In this document: piece after piece, positions 54,549 to 63,924 of the stretch
How positions within the stretch are numbered: the first letter of the stretch is position 1
Layout: each line of letters starts with the position of its first letter
DNA from: Alphaproteobacteria bacterium
GTDB taxonomy: Bacteria > Pseudomonadota > Alphaproteobacteria > Paracaedibacterales > VGCI01
DNA length: 64,000 bases
NCBI GenBank assembly: GCA_019746225.1
Contig: JAIESE010000026.1
Span: 44,313 to 108,312 of the forward strand
Direction: 5' to 3'
The notes under the pieces: generated by a model
What the model was told of the DNA's origin: nothing
The model's input: the letters and a program-made list of their open reading frames with translations, nothing else
The model's database searches: none
Made by a program: the position numbers and the translations under genes

Positions 54549-55524
54549 TTTTATTTCCCGATTTTGCATACCGTTGTGTCACCCACGTTGTCCATGAATT
54601 ATTTCGATACCCATCCTGCGCATGAAGATAGTCATAAAAGAGATGAATAAACTCAAGCCGCATTCTTTCTACGGGATGCTTGCGTGCCTTCAATGGGCCA
54701 GAAAGCCGCCGAATATCAAGGGAACCAAGCTTTACCTGTCGGTCAATAATGGCATCTCTGGATAATTTCAAGTTACGAAGCATGTCATACATTACCATAA
54801 AGGTCGATGTTCTCCCCTGACCCGCGTGACAATGAAAATGGACCCAAGCCTTGGGTGGTAGATTTTTAACAAGCTCTAAAAATTGTTCCACATCCTTATC
54901 TTCCGGTCGCATGTGATCTGTGACCGGCAATCGTACATAATGAGCCCCGTTTCCTGTGACAACATCCTTTTCCGTCATCATAGATGTAATAACAAAAGAA
55001 TGATCAGTAAGACTGCGCACATAGCCAGCCGCATCCTTATTGGCAATTTTCTTCAAATCAATGCGTTGCCCCATGGTAAGTTTAGCAAGATTTTCTTTTT
55101 CATTTTCAAGGACCACAACGACAGGATCCCCTTGAGTCCACCAAGCACCCCTTGCATACCACAAAACCGCATCGCCATTAATAAAGGCATGTGGCTCCTC
55201 CCTCAAATCCACAACAACGACTTGGTTAGGTGAAACACCATATTTTCCCAAGAATTCTAGGATGGATTTAAATTGCAAAGCCGCAAATTGGGCGCTTCCA
55301 GACATCCTGAGATCAGCCAACCCATTCTCTTCTATTGCCATTGGAAGGGTACCTCGGGTACTGCGAAAGCGACGTGGTAATTTATGAGAATCCTCAACGT
55401 CTAACAGTAATGTCCACAAAGGAATTGAAATTTTAGGGAGTGGAACTTCTGAGGCTTGAGCCGCACAAATACATAAGAGCAAGCATAAAGTCGTCCTCAA
55501 GAATTTCAACAGTTTACTCTCCAT
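54484..55524 (-). CDS. exported PTP-fold phosphatase (cysteine phytase-like)
   Basis: A 346-residue exported protein with the signature HCHAGQGRT: nucleophile Cys232, Arg238 and Thr239, and a general acid Asp203 in the VTDHMRP loop. The long domain before the P-loop and the HCxAGxGRTxT form match PTP-like myo-inositol phosphatases (cysteine phytases) found in Bdellovibrio, Selenomonas and Legionella. They remove phosphates from inositol polyphosphates or phosphotyrosine. I start at ATG 55524, which overlaps the cvpA stop by 11 bp. The product probably acts outside the cytosol. Substrate is by family only. Confidence 0.8.
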   Translation of the reverse strand: MESKLLKFLRTTLCLLLCICAAQASEVPLPKISIPLWTLLLDVEDSHKLPRRFRSTRGTLPMAIEENGLADLRMSGSAQFAALQFKSILEFLGKYGVSPNQVVVVDLREEPHAFINGDAVLWYARGAWWTQGDPVVVVLENEKENLAKLTMGQRIDLKKIANKDAAGYVRSLTDHSFVITSMMTEKDVVTGNGAHYVRLPVTDHMRPEDKDVEQFLELVKNLPPKAWVHFHCHAGQGRTSTFMVMYDMLRNLKLSRDAIIDRQVKLGSLDIRRLSGPLKARKHPVERMRLEFIHLFYDYLHAQDGYRNNSWTTWVTQRYAKSGNKNDKNNAFASTRVASKERDKSS

Positions 55525-56572
55525 CAGCTTCTTGGAATAAGCGATCCATATCATCCAGTTGACCTCGGGTATATCCTTTATCTTCCTTTGACGGTGAAGA
55601 CTTGGGATTCAAGCGGGACAAATTATCTACGGTTAGTTGAGTATCCTGAGGCATCGATGAGGCTCCAAGACCTCCAGGCGTATTTCCTTGGCCTCTCACT
55701 TGTTCTCGTGATTGACTCACTGTATTTTGGGGTGGTGCTTGCATGATTTGAGGCAATTGACTGGCTTGTGGGGGTCGAATAACCAACATTTGAGACTGCA
55801 CTGGTACGCCTTGAGCTTGTGGACCATAGTGTTGACCCCCTTGCGGTTGCATTTGCGGGCTCATTTGTTGAGGCATAGGCGGCTGCCCATATGGTGGGTT
55901 ATTCGCCATCGGCGCCCCCACTGCATAACCAGGGCCACCCTGACTCATACCTCCATCTGGAGTTGCTCCAGAAGCCTCTCCTGGACCTCCTGAAACACCA
56001 CTCGAAAAGACATGGGGTGCCGTGTTGGTTAAATGATCTTGGACTTTTGCATTGACTTGACTCTCTACTTTTAATGCCTGCTCCAAGATTGTTGCTCGCA
56101 AGGATGCCGGTAAAATCCCAAGAAGGGTATCTCCCCCATTACGGACCATGGGAATAAAACGAGCCGACTGAACTGTCAGTGATTGGGCATGACGGGGCGA
56201 AAATGTACTAAAAATGAGTTCTGCTGCGCTAATAAATACAACGCCCCGCAAGATCCCAAATCCAAAACCGAGAGAATGATCTACCCCCCTGAAAGAGCTT
56301 TCGTGAATATATCCCGCAATCATGTTGGCTATAATGCTTAACATAATCAATAGAATGATAAACAAAGAGAAGAGAGCGACCCCATCGGCCATCATCGGAT
56401 TGGCAACATAGGGCTGAACAAATCCCCGAGCTATAGGTAATAACAGGTAAGATAGAGCTATGGCTCCTCCCCAGCTAAATAAACTTAATATTTCTTTCGT
56501 AAAACCACGTAATGCGCCAATCAGGGCCGATAGAAACAAAGCCCCTAGAATGACAATATCTAACCCGTTCAT
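55514..56572 (-). CDS. cvpA: CvpA family membrane protein with Pro/Gln/Met-rich tail
   Basis: A 352-residue protein: four N-terminal helices of the CvpA domain (GLDIVILGALFLSALIGALRG; FRGVDHSLGFGFGILRG) to about residue 130, then a long low-complexity region rich in Pro, Gln, Gly and Met (about 190-290) and a conserved-looking end GYTRGQLDDMDRLFQEA. CvpA supports colicin V export in E. coli and envelope homeostasis elsewhere. It follows radA by 27 bp, a common alphaproteobacterial pairing; purF is not next. Confidence 0.88.
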   Translation of the reverse strand: MNGLDIVILGALFLSALIGALRGFTKEILSLFSWGGAIALSYLLLPIARGFVQPYVANPMMADGVALFSLFIILLIMLSIIANMIAGYIHESSFRGVDHSLGFGFGILRGVVFISAAELIFSTFSPRHAQSLTVQSARFIPMVRNGGDTLLGILPASLRATILEQALKVESQVNAKVQDHLTNTAPHVFSSGVSGGPGEASGATPDGGMSQGGPGYAVGAPMANNPPYGQPPMPQQMSPQMQPQGGQHYGPQAQGVPVQSQMLVIRPPQASQLPQIMQAPPQNTVSQSREQVRGQGNTPGGLGASSMPQDTQLTVDNLSRLNPKSSPSKEDKGYTRGQLDDMDRLFQEADGE

Positions 56573-56598
56573 TGCTTAACTTAGCTCCAAAGGTACCG

Positions 56599-57990
56599 TT
56601 AATGTGCTATAAATTTTGTCTTATTATGGGGGACTTTGGGCAAAATGTCCAACAGTTCAATCAAATATTTCATAACATGAATGGACTCAATTCCTTCTTT
56701 AACAATATTCCCCTTTTGTTGAGAGGGTAAAGCACAATAAGCCCGCGTAAATCCTAGTTTAGCAGCTTCTTTGAGTCGATTTTCTGCCTGGGCTACAGCC
56801 CGAACCTCCCCTGCTAAACCAATCTCTCCAAAGAAAACACTTTGTTGAGGAATGGGAACATTGACCAAAGCGGAAACGAGAGCGGCTGCAACAGCTAAAT
56901 CTGCTGCAGGTTCCGTAATTTTTAAACCTCCCGCCACATTCAGATATACATCCTTGTTCCCAAAAGTCAGCCCACAACGAGATTCCAAAACCGCTAAGAT
57001 CATGGATAAACGCCCCGCATCCCATCCTACAGCTGTCCGTCGGGGGGAAGCCAAATACGTCGGTGCCACCAAGGCTTGAATTTCTGACAAAATCGGTCGT
57101 GTCCCTTCAATGCCCGCAAAAATGGCAGACCCGCTTACATCTTGGTTATGATCATTTAAAAATAAGGCGGACGGATTGGGAACTTCACTGAGCCCCTGAT
57201 CGGTCATCTCAAAAACCCCAATTTCATCCGTGGCCCCATAGCGATTTTTGACGGACCGTAAAATGCGGTAGTGATAATTGCGCTCACCCTCAAAGTATAA
57301 AACCGTATCAACCATATGTTCCAACACGCGAGGACCAGCCAACACACCTTCTTTGGTAACATGCCCCACCAAAACAACAATAATGTTGCGCTTCTTGGCC
57401 GCAACGATCAGTTCATGAGCGCATGCCCTGACTTGCGAAACCGTTCCGGGAGCAGATTCAATCGCATCAATCGCCATGGTTTGGATGGAATCTATGACGA
57501 CAAGCTCTATATTTCCCAATTCATCTAAGGCGCTTAATATATCCGTTACATTGGTCGCAGACGCCAGATGCAACTGAGATCCGCCTTCCACGCCCAATCG
57601 CTGTGCTCTCAAACGGACTTGTGCAACAGCCTCTTCTCCAGAAATGTATGCGCAAGGCACCTGACGCGCCAGAGCCGCTACCACCTGGAGCAACAGGGTC
57701 GATTTTCCAATGCCCGGATCCCCTCCGACCAAAAGAACAGAGCCTGGCACAACTCCGCCGCCACAAACGCGATCAAATTCACTAATATTTGTTAATTTTC
57801 GAGGCTCCGATGCCGATTCTCCCACGATCCCAACAAATTCTACGCTTGATGGTCGGCCGGCACTCTTCTTGCGTTCCACTTGCTCTTCCACAAGGCGGTT
57901 CCAAACGCCACATCCTTCGCACTTTCCACCCCATTTTGAATGCCAGGTGCCGCAATCTTGGCATACAAATCGCACCGTTGTTTTGGCCAT
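56599..57990 (-). CDS. radA: DNA repair protein RadA
   Basis: A 463-residue RadA: N-terminal C4 zinc finger (Cys10, 13, 24, 27), RecA-like ATPase with GDPGIGKST at 90-98, KNRYG at 248-252 in place of the usual KNRFG, and a C-terminal Lon-like domain. RadA promotes branch migration and recombination repair. It heads radA-cvpA-phosphatase-nnrD on the minus strand. Confidence 0.96.
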   Translation of the reverse strand: MAKTTVRFVCQDCGTWHSKWGGKCEGCGVWNRLVEEQVERKKSAGRPSSVEFVGIVGESASEPRKLTNISEFDRVCGGGVVPGSVLLVGGDPGIGKSTLLLQVVAALARQVPCAYISGEEAVAQVRLRAQRLGVEGGSQLHLASATNVTDILSALDELGNIELVVIDSIQTMAIDAIESAPGTVSQVRACAHELIVAAKKRNIIVVLVGHVTKEGVLAGPRVLEHMVDTVLYFEGERNYHYRILRSVKNRYGATDEIGVFEMTDQGLSEVPNPSALFLNDHNQDVSGSAIFAGIEGTRPILSEIQALVAPTYLASPRRTAVGWDAGRLSMILAVLESRCGLTFGNKDVYLNVAGGLKITEPAADLAVAAALVSALVNVPIPQQSVFFGEIGLAGEVRAVAQAENRLKEAAKLGFTRAYCALPSQQKGNIVKEGIESIHVMKYLIELLDILPKVPHNKTKFIAH

Positions 57991-58186
57991 GTACCACTCC
58001 TTATTGAACTGAACTTTTGTGTAGAGTATATCGAATTTGACAAAAAGCGAAGGGGGGGAATTTTATAAAATGGGTGAACCCGTGAACCTTACTCTGTACT
58101 GCCAGGAGTAAAAAATACATCGTACAACTTAAGTCAAGCTTAACTATTTTCATCTAAAATATGAACATTGAGTTTAGGTTTAATAT

Positions 58187-60802
58187 ATGGGAACGACAAT
58201 GAATAAGACACAAGCTATTTTATTATCGTGTTTACTATCTACATCATCAGAGGTGTTAGCCGGACTAGGGAGCGTAAGCAAAAGTGCCACAGTCTCTGGT
58301 CCATTGGATGTTAAGACCCTTACGCCTGGTTATATCCGCCCAGAGGAGGAAGTCAAAAGTATCAATGCCTACAAAAAACTCCTGGAATTAAAAGCTAACC
58401 CAGAAGCAGCCCATGATGCACTAGCTGAGGAAAACCTTACTCAACGGGAATCTAAATTAATGGAAACCATAGAGTTACAACACAATGAAGATGAAAGAAT
58501 TAAAGCCAATTTAAAGACAATTGAAGACGGCATGCCTGGTATTTTTGGAAAAGCCCTCAATGCCGTTACGTTCGGGTATTCGGCAACAGGAGTCCCTGCG
58601 GATTCAAAGGAAGATTTAACAAAAATTAAAGGTGCGATTGCGGATATAAAAGCCAATATAACAAAGCAAGAAGCCGAATTAGAAGAGGTCAGCAAAGACC
58701 TCAATATGATGAGTAGCGAGAAAGAAAAGCTCGCAACAGCTCTGCCAACTCTTGTGAAATCGGATGTCGCCGAAGCACGTACAAAAGCTTTTAAAACGAA
58801 AGAAACGCAATTAAAGGGTGCCGATCCCATGCGGGAGAGGCTGAAGGCAATTAAACTTGGAGATACGTCAGATACAGCAGCTATGGCGATTCTGGCAGAA
58901 AGATTCCTTATTAAGCTCGATGCCCTTGATAAGCTTTATCATACCTTATCTAAGAAGATCGCAAAATTCCGAGCCATCATAGCAGACGATCAAGCTATTC
59001 TTAAATTGATGAAAGAAGATCCTGATTTGAAACAAGGTGCTGCAGGGTGGGGATCAAAGATTATTGATAAAATAGTGATTGTTGTCGCCTATAAAAAAGA
59101 AGCCCATAAGACACAAACAGAAGCCAATGATGAATCCTACAAACTTCGCAGAGGGTTAGAGGATATTCGAAAAGTTTTGAACGATGAAGTCAAACAATAT
59201 GGAGAAGTCATAAAATCTTTTGAAGAATATACCCTTGCACTACCAGTGAAAATCAATGAGTTCAAGAAAAGCAAAATAACTTTCTTTAAGACCCACTATG
59301 TTACACTCTCGATAGCGATTTCTGTTGCCAACAAAAATATTGTTGAAAAATTGGTCGCGAGTTTAAATAAAGAAACTGAGCTCAAAAAGACGGGGAGCAA
59401 GCCAAATGACAGCCTTCTAAAAGAAATACATAGTTTAAGAAATCAGTCAGCGTCTTATGATCGTCAGCGCCATTACCTGGATACCGTTTCTGAAATGACT
59501 CCTGCATCCCCAAAGGAGCTCGAGGAAGCGCATAAAAGAAGCCAGGAGGCCCTTGCTGCAAAAGAAGAAGTGAGCACCCCTCAAAAAGAAAAGAATGTGG
59601 ATGAATTGCTCGAAGCCCTCGTGAGCCTGACAGCCATTGCAAAGGGTGGATCCGAAGATATCCTGAATCCATTGATCGAAAAATATTGTAAAGGCTTTTT
59701 CGGGGCGGCTGTCCTTACAACACTCGCAAAAAGCAATGCGCCTGCCCTTTTGGATCAGCTTACCGGCCTCTTTCTCAGTAAGCTTGCAGATTCCATGGAT
59801 GAGGGAGCAAAGTTAAATAAGAACTCTCCACAGCTCCGCCTCTTAACTGTCATTCAAAAAATAAATGAAATAGATGGAAGACTTGCTTCTATAAATGAAA
59901 AAATGGGGGGACCCGCTCTTAATGAAAAAAGCCTCACCATGTCTAAAAAGGAGTTGGTCAAAGAAGGAAAAATGTTAAAAGACGTGACGGACTGTATGAG
60001 TCAGACGCTCGAAGGAGCCGTACGCAAAAAGAGTTGTGAGAAAGCCATTTCAGGAATAACCAAAAAGGCATCTGCTAAACCGTCAGAATTGACTGAAGAC
60101 GATAAGGCCCTCATTGCTTATAAGCAAGAACTTGAAAGGGAATTTGCAGCCGTTCAAAAAGCAGTTGCTTCAAAAATTCCCTCAAAAGCAACAAATAAAG
60201 TCCAGCGGTCACAAGAAGCCCAAAGCGCCATTATGGAAGCCATGGTGAGCATTTTGGATGATAGCACAAAAGTTAGTAACGAATTGGCTCTAAAAGCTCT
60301 CACGCCGTTGACGGAAATGGATGATGACTATCGAGATTTCATAAAGGGTGCCCCAGCAAAGGTTGCCAAAAGAGCCATTCCAATTATCAATGGTCTATTA
60401 GTCAGAGCGATAAAATCTGGCCTACATGGTGCAGAAACAGACCCCACAAAACTAAAATATGACAATAAAAGAATCCCTGAGCTTCTGATTGCCCGAATCA
60501 CTGAACCAGAGGGAAGCCCAGAATATGTAAAGCTCTCAAATGAAATTAATCAAGCCTATAAAGATGTTATGGCGGTCAGAGAAGAATATAAGAAGAAGTT
60601 GATGGATGTTGGAAAACAAGAGCGCAGACAGAAAGGTATGTTGGGTAAGGTTGGTTTGGGAGCTGAGACCGAAGCCAGCAAACGACAGCATAAACTCTCC
60701 ATTGATGAAGCAAGGAAAGCTGCTAGCAACCTCGTCCAAGAAAGCGAAAAGTATAAGGCTGGCATAAAGAGTCAGTCAGGGAGTGGTCAAAGCCATCCCT
60801 AA
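58187..60802 (+). CDS. large exported alpha-helical/coiled-coil protein of unknown function
   Basis: An 871-residue protein with a signal peptide (to about VLA, residue 25) and an almost wholly charged, Lys/Glu/Ala-rich helical body with several heptad-like stretches. I see no enzymatic motif. Starts at ATG 58187 or ATG 58199 are both possible; the second gives a cleaner leader. A 201-residue exported protein follows after 24 bp and is probably co-transcribed. The size and composition suggest a structural, surface or host-facing protein. Confidence 0.72.
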   Translation: MGTTMNKTQAILLSCLLSTSSEVLAGLGSVSKSATVSGPLDVKTLTPGYIRPEEEVKSINAYKKLLELKANPEAAHDALAEENLTQRESKLMETIELQHNEDERIKANLKTIEDGMPGIFGKALNAVTFGYSATGVPADSKEDLTKIKGAIADIKANITKQEAELEEVSKDLNMMSSEKEKLATALPTLVKSDVAEARTKAFKTKETQLKGADPMRERLKAIKLGDTSDTAAMAILAERFLIKLDALDKLYHTLSKKIAKFRAIIADDQAILKLMKEDPDLKQGAAGWGSKIIDKIVIVVAYKKEAHKTQTEANDESYKLRRGLEDIRKVLNDEVKQYGEVIKSFEEYTLALPVKINEFKKSKITFFKTHYVTLSIAISVANKNIVEKLVASLNKETELKKTGSKPNDSLLKEIHSLRNQSASYDRQRHYLDTVSEMTPASPKELEEAHKRSQEALAAKEEVSTPQKEKNVDELLEALVSLTAIAKGGSEDILNPLIEKYCKGFFGAAVLTTLAKSNAPALLDQLTGLFLSKLADSMDEGAKLNKNSPQLRLLTVIQKINEIDGRLASINEKMGGPALNEKSLTMSKKELVKEGKMLKDVTDCMSQTLEGAVRKKSCEKAISGITKKASAKPSELTEDDKALIAYKQELEREFAAVQKAVASKIPSKATNKVQRSQEAQSAIMEAMVSILDDSTKVSNELALKALTPLTEMDDDYRDFIKGAPAKVAKRAIPIINGLLVRAIKSGLHGAETDPTKLKYDNKRIPELLIARITEPEGSPEYVKLSNEINQAYKDVMAVREEYKKKLMDVGKQERRQKGMLGKVGLGAETEASKRQHKLSIDEARKAASNLVQESEKYKAGIKSQSGSGQSHP

Positions 60803-60826
60803 AGAAGAAGAGATAGGAAAAATATC

Positions 60827-61432
60827 ATGTTCTCTCATATACCGAAAACGATTCAAGAGTGTTTAGTAACCTGTGTGAGATCCCCAAACCTCTTTATCAG
60901 ACCACTCCTAATGCTAACAGGGCTCTCTTTCTGCTTAGTTGCAGCAGAGTCTAGTGAATCAAAGGTTCTGACAAGGCAACAAGATGCGCCTCCCCATGTC
61001 AGGATGCGGGACAATACATCCTCATCCGAACTTGGTGAAAGACCAAAGAGCGACAATTCAACGGGTACTAAGGACCAACTTCCTGGCAGAGGAGATACCT
61101 CTGTAGAAGAAAAAGTTAAGCTCGGAAAATACGAATCGCTAAATCGTGTATATCTTGAAGCGAGAGAAAGACAAAAAGTCCTAAAAAGCAAAAGCAACCC
61201 CACAAGTCCAAGAGATCGAGATGATTCGGCAAAAGATACCCTCAACTCAGCACCACCTAAAGCAGAGGGCCCCAAACCGAAAGCCAGTGAACCTGCAGCT
61301 CCAAGCTTTTTAGAGAAACTGTTCAGTAACCTGCGAAAATCGGGCCCAGATCCAAAGAAAGCACCAGGTCCAAATCCCGAGATTCGGCGAAAATCTTATC
61401 AACCCTCGACGTCAGATGATATTTTGAAATAG
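60827..61432 (+). CDS. exported disordered basic protein of unknown function
   Basis: A 201-residue protein with a hydrophobic segment near 28-40 after a basic N-terminus, which could be a signal or an anchor. The rest is rich in Lys, Pro, Ser and Asp and probably disordered. A short helix with SFLEKLFSNLRKSG lies near 160-175. AGGA lies upstream of the ATG. Probably in the same operon as the preceding helical protein. Confidence 0.6.
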   Translation: MFSHIPKTIQECLVTCVRSPNLFIRPLLMLTGLSFCLVAAESSESKVLTRQQDAPPHVRMRDNTSSSELGERPKSDNSTGTKDQLPGRGDTSVEEKVKLGKYESLNRVYLEARERQKVLKSKSNPTSPRDRDDSAKDTLNSAPPKAEGPKPKASEPAAPSFLEKLFSNLRKSGPDPKKAPGPNPEIRRKSYQPSTSDDILK

Positions 61433-61461
61433 ATATGGGCCTAAGGTGCATTCATTTTCTG

Positions 61462-61509
61462 AAACCCCAAAAAGTCACATTTTTTCGTTCTTAAACTCCA
61501 AAAAGTCGC
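61462..61509 (+). repeat. short direct repeat upstream of thrS
   Basis: AAACCCCAAAAAGTCACA (61462-61479) recurs as AAACTCCAAAAAGTCGCA (61493-61510), 31 bp apart, i.e. three helical turns, with two mismatches. It could be a pair of regulator half-sites or chance. No T-box-like leader is visible. Confidence 0.35.
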
Positions 61510-61621
61510 AATCTGAGTGTTATTTATGCCCCTATTTCTTACCCAACACTTGAATATTTTCCCTGTTTTCGTTATTGATAAATGACAGTCCCTTAACAAC
61601 TTGAACGACAGGATGAAAGCT

Positions 61622-63532
61622 ATGCACGCCATTAAACTCAAAGACGGAACTTCTCGCCAATATGATGCGGTCGTCACCGGCCTCGAGATTGCGGCATCTA
61701 TTTCTCCTCGCCTGGCCAAGGAAGCCGTGGCTGTTCGTATTGATGGCGTCTTAAAAGATTTGACCTTGCCTGTCCCTGCAGAATCCACTGTTGAGATTGT
61801 CACACGCAGTGAAGAAGATGGTCTTGAATTGCTCCGTCACGACGCGGCTCACGTTATGGCGGAAGCGGTGAAAGAGCTCTATCCGGAGACTCAAATCACC
61901 ATTGGGCCTGCTATAACTAACGGATTTTATTATGATTTTCATCGAGAAAAGCCCTTTACGCCCGATGATCTCTTGATTATTGAAAAACGCATGGGCGAAA
62001 TTGTGGATCGCAATGAAACCATCACCAGGGAAGTCTGGGATCGCCCAAAGGCCATCCAGTTTTTCAAAGATCAGGGTGAAACATTTAAGGCCGAACTCAT
62101 TGAAAGCATCCCTGGAGAAGAGCCTTTGAGCTTTTATCGCCAAGGGAATTTTGTGGATTTATGTCGAGGTCCTCACCTTCCCTCCACAGGGAAACTAGGA
62201 AAAGCGTTTAAGCTGATGAAGCTTGCGGGCGCTTACTGGCGCGGCGACCACAATAACCCAATGCTGCAACGCATCTATGGAACCGCTTGGGCAACAGAGC
62301 AAGAGTTGAAGGATTATCTTCATATGTTGGAAGAAGCCGAAAAGCGCGACCACCGCCGTCTCGGCACAGAACTCGACCTGTTTCACCTTCAGGAAGAAGC
62401 CATAGGAAGCGTCTTTTGGCATCCCAAAGGCTGGACCCTGTATCGGGGACTTGAATCATTTATCCGGAACCGCTTAGAGGCCAAAGACTATGTAGAGGTC
62501 AAGACACCTCAACTCTTAGATCGGTCTTTGTGGGAAAAATCAGGTCACTGGGAAAAGTTCCGAGAGAATATGTTCACAGTCGACTCAGAAGATAAGGTAT
62601 TGGCCATAAAGCCAATGAGTTGCCCGTGCCACGTTGAGATTTTTAAACAAGGCATCAAGAGCTATCGGGATCTACCGTTGCGCATGGCAGAGTTCGGATC
62701 TTGTCATCGTAATGAGCCGTCCGGTGCCTTACACGGTTTGATGCGCGTGCGGGCCTTCGTCCAGGATGACGGCCATATTTTCTGTACTCCTGAGCAAATT
62801 GTTTCTGAGACCAAAGATTTTTGCGATTTATTGAAAGCTGTCTATAAAGATCTTGGCTTTACGGATATTAAGGTGCGCTTCTCAGACCGTCCTGAAAAGC
62901 GTGCGGGGTCCGATGAAGTCTGGGATATAGCTGAAAAAGCCTTGGTTGAGGCTTCCACAGCCGCAGGATTAGAGTATACATTAAATCCGGGCGAAGGCGC
63001 TTTTTATGGCCCAAAGCTTGAATTTGTGTTACGCGATGCCATCGGTCGTGATTGGCAGTGTGGCACCCTTCAAGTGGACTATGTTTTGCCAGAACGCCTT
63101 GATGCGTCTTATGTAGCTGAAGATGGCAAAAAACATCGCCCTGTCATGCTTCATCGTGCTATTTTTGGCACCTTTGAGCGCTTCTTAGGCGTCTTCATCG
63201 AACATTGCGGGGGCAAATTCCCTTTCTGGCTCACCCCCATCCAAGTCACCATCGCAACAATTACAGGGGATGCGGATGCTTATGCAACTGAGCTCTGCAA
63301 GACGTTGAAAGAGCATGGTATTCGAGCAGAAGTTGATTTGCGTAATGAAAAAATCAGCTATAAGATTCGAGAGTTGTCTTTGCAAAAGATTCCCGTGATC
63401 CTAGTTGTTGGTAACCGCGAGGCTGAAAATGCAACCGTTGCCGTGCGTCGCCTCGATGGAGAGGCTCAAGAAGTCTTACCATTTAAGGATGTTCTTCACC
63501 AATTGGTGAGGGATGCTAAGGCCCCAGAGTGA
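61622..63532 (+). CDS. thrS: threonyl-tRNA synthetase
   Basis: A 636-residue ThrRS with TGS domain ([17 protein letters not shown]), N2 editing domain ([16 protein letters not shown]), class II catalytic core ([12 protein letters not shown] zinc site; [13 protein letters not shown]) and anticodon-binding end. I start at ATG 61622, with AGGA eight bases upstream; earlier in-frame starts at 61601 (TTG) and 61613 lack a spaced site. Full length and ordinary. Confidence 0.96.
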   Translation: MHAIKLKDGTSRQYDAVVTGLEIAASISPRLAKEAVAVRIDGVLKDLTLPVPAESTVEIVTRSEEDGLELLRHDAAHVMAEAVKELYPETQITIGPAITNGFYYDFHREKPFTPDDLLIIEKRMGEIVDRNETITREVWDRPKAIQFFKDQGETFKAELIESIPGEEPLSFYRQGNFVDLCRGPHLPSTGKLGKAFKLMKLAGAYWRGDHNNPMLQRIYGTAWATEQELKDYLHMLEEAEKRDHRRLGTELDLFHLQEEAIGSVFWHPKGWTLYRGLESFIRNRLEAKDYVEVKTPQLLDRSLWEKSGHWEKFRENMFTVDSEDKVLAIKPMSCPCHVEIFKQGIKSYRDLPLRMAEFGSCHRNEPSGALHGLMRVRAFVQDDGHIFCTPEQIVSETKDFCDLLKAVYKDLGFTDIKVRFSDRPEKRAGSDEVWDIAEKALVEASTAAGLEYTLNPGEGAFYGPKLEFVLRDAIGRDWQCGTLQVDYVLPERLDASYVAEDGKKHRPVMLHRAIFGTFERFLGVFIEHCGGKFPFWLTPIQVTIATITGDADAYATELCKTLKEHGIRAEVDLRNEKISYKIRELSLQKIPVILVVGNREAENATVAVRRLDGEAQEVLPFKDVLHQLVRDAKAPE

Positions 63533-63625
63533 TGGGTGTAACTCCCTTTTAATTCATTGAATTTATTGCCTTATTGCCATTTAAAATGGTTCTAGCAGTA
63601 GACTCGGTGGATAAGAACATTTCAA

Positions 63626-63781
63626 GTCACGGCGAGGAGTGATGCCGCGCGCTTTGCGGAGGCGAACAACGCGGCAATCTATGTATTTGATTCCTCGTGA
63701 GAATATTATATAGATGGTGGTTAGAATACATGGATTGCCGCGTCGCTTACGCACTTGCGTGCGAATGCTCCTCGCAATGAC
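63626..63781. repeat. dispersed palindromic repeat (GTCATTGCGAG type), right-end copy
   Basis: Opens GTCACGGCGAGGAGTGATGC and closes GAATGCTCCTCGCAATGAC, with CGCGGCAATCTATGTATT in the left half answering ATACATGGATTGCCGCG in the right. The 392-bp gap between thrS and tRNA-Glu holds nothing else I can see apart from the tRNA promoter. Confidence 0.75.
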
Positions 63782-63877
63782 AAGTTATTTCTTAAAACAT
63801 AACATCTTAGGAAAGATTTTTGGCAGCTGTAATTACTCAACTAAGCCCCCGCAAAGGGAAAATAAGAAAAGTGGTCC

Positions 63878-63906
63878 TTGACTTGTTGGGAAGAAATTGC
63901 TTAAAG
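63878..63906 (+). promoter_or_regulatory. sigma70-type promoter of tRNA-Glu
   Basis: TTGACT (63878-63883), a 17-bp spacer and TTAAAG (63901-63906) place a start site about 12 bp before the tRNA. Confidence 0.55.
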
Positions 63907-63924
63907 TTCGCAAGTGTTTTCGAA

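Noticed and set aside
61433-61621. T-box or other riboswitch upstream of thrS
   Set aside because: No T-box sequence, specifier stem or terminator/antiterminator pair is visible; only a short direct repeat.
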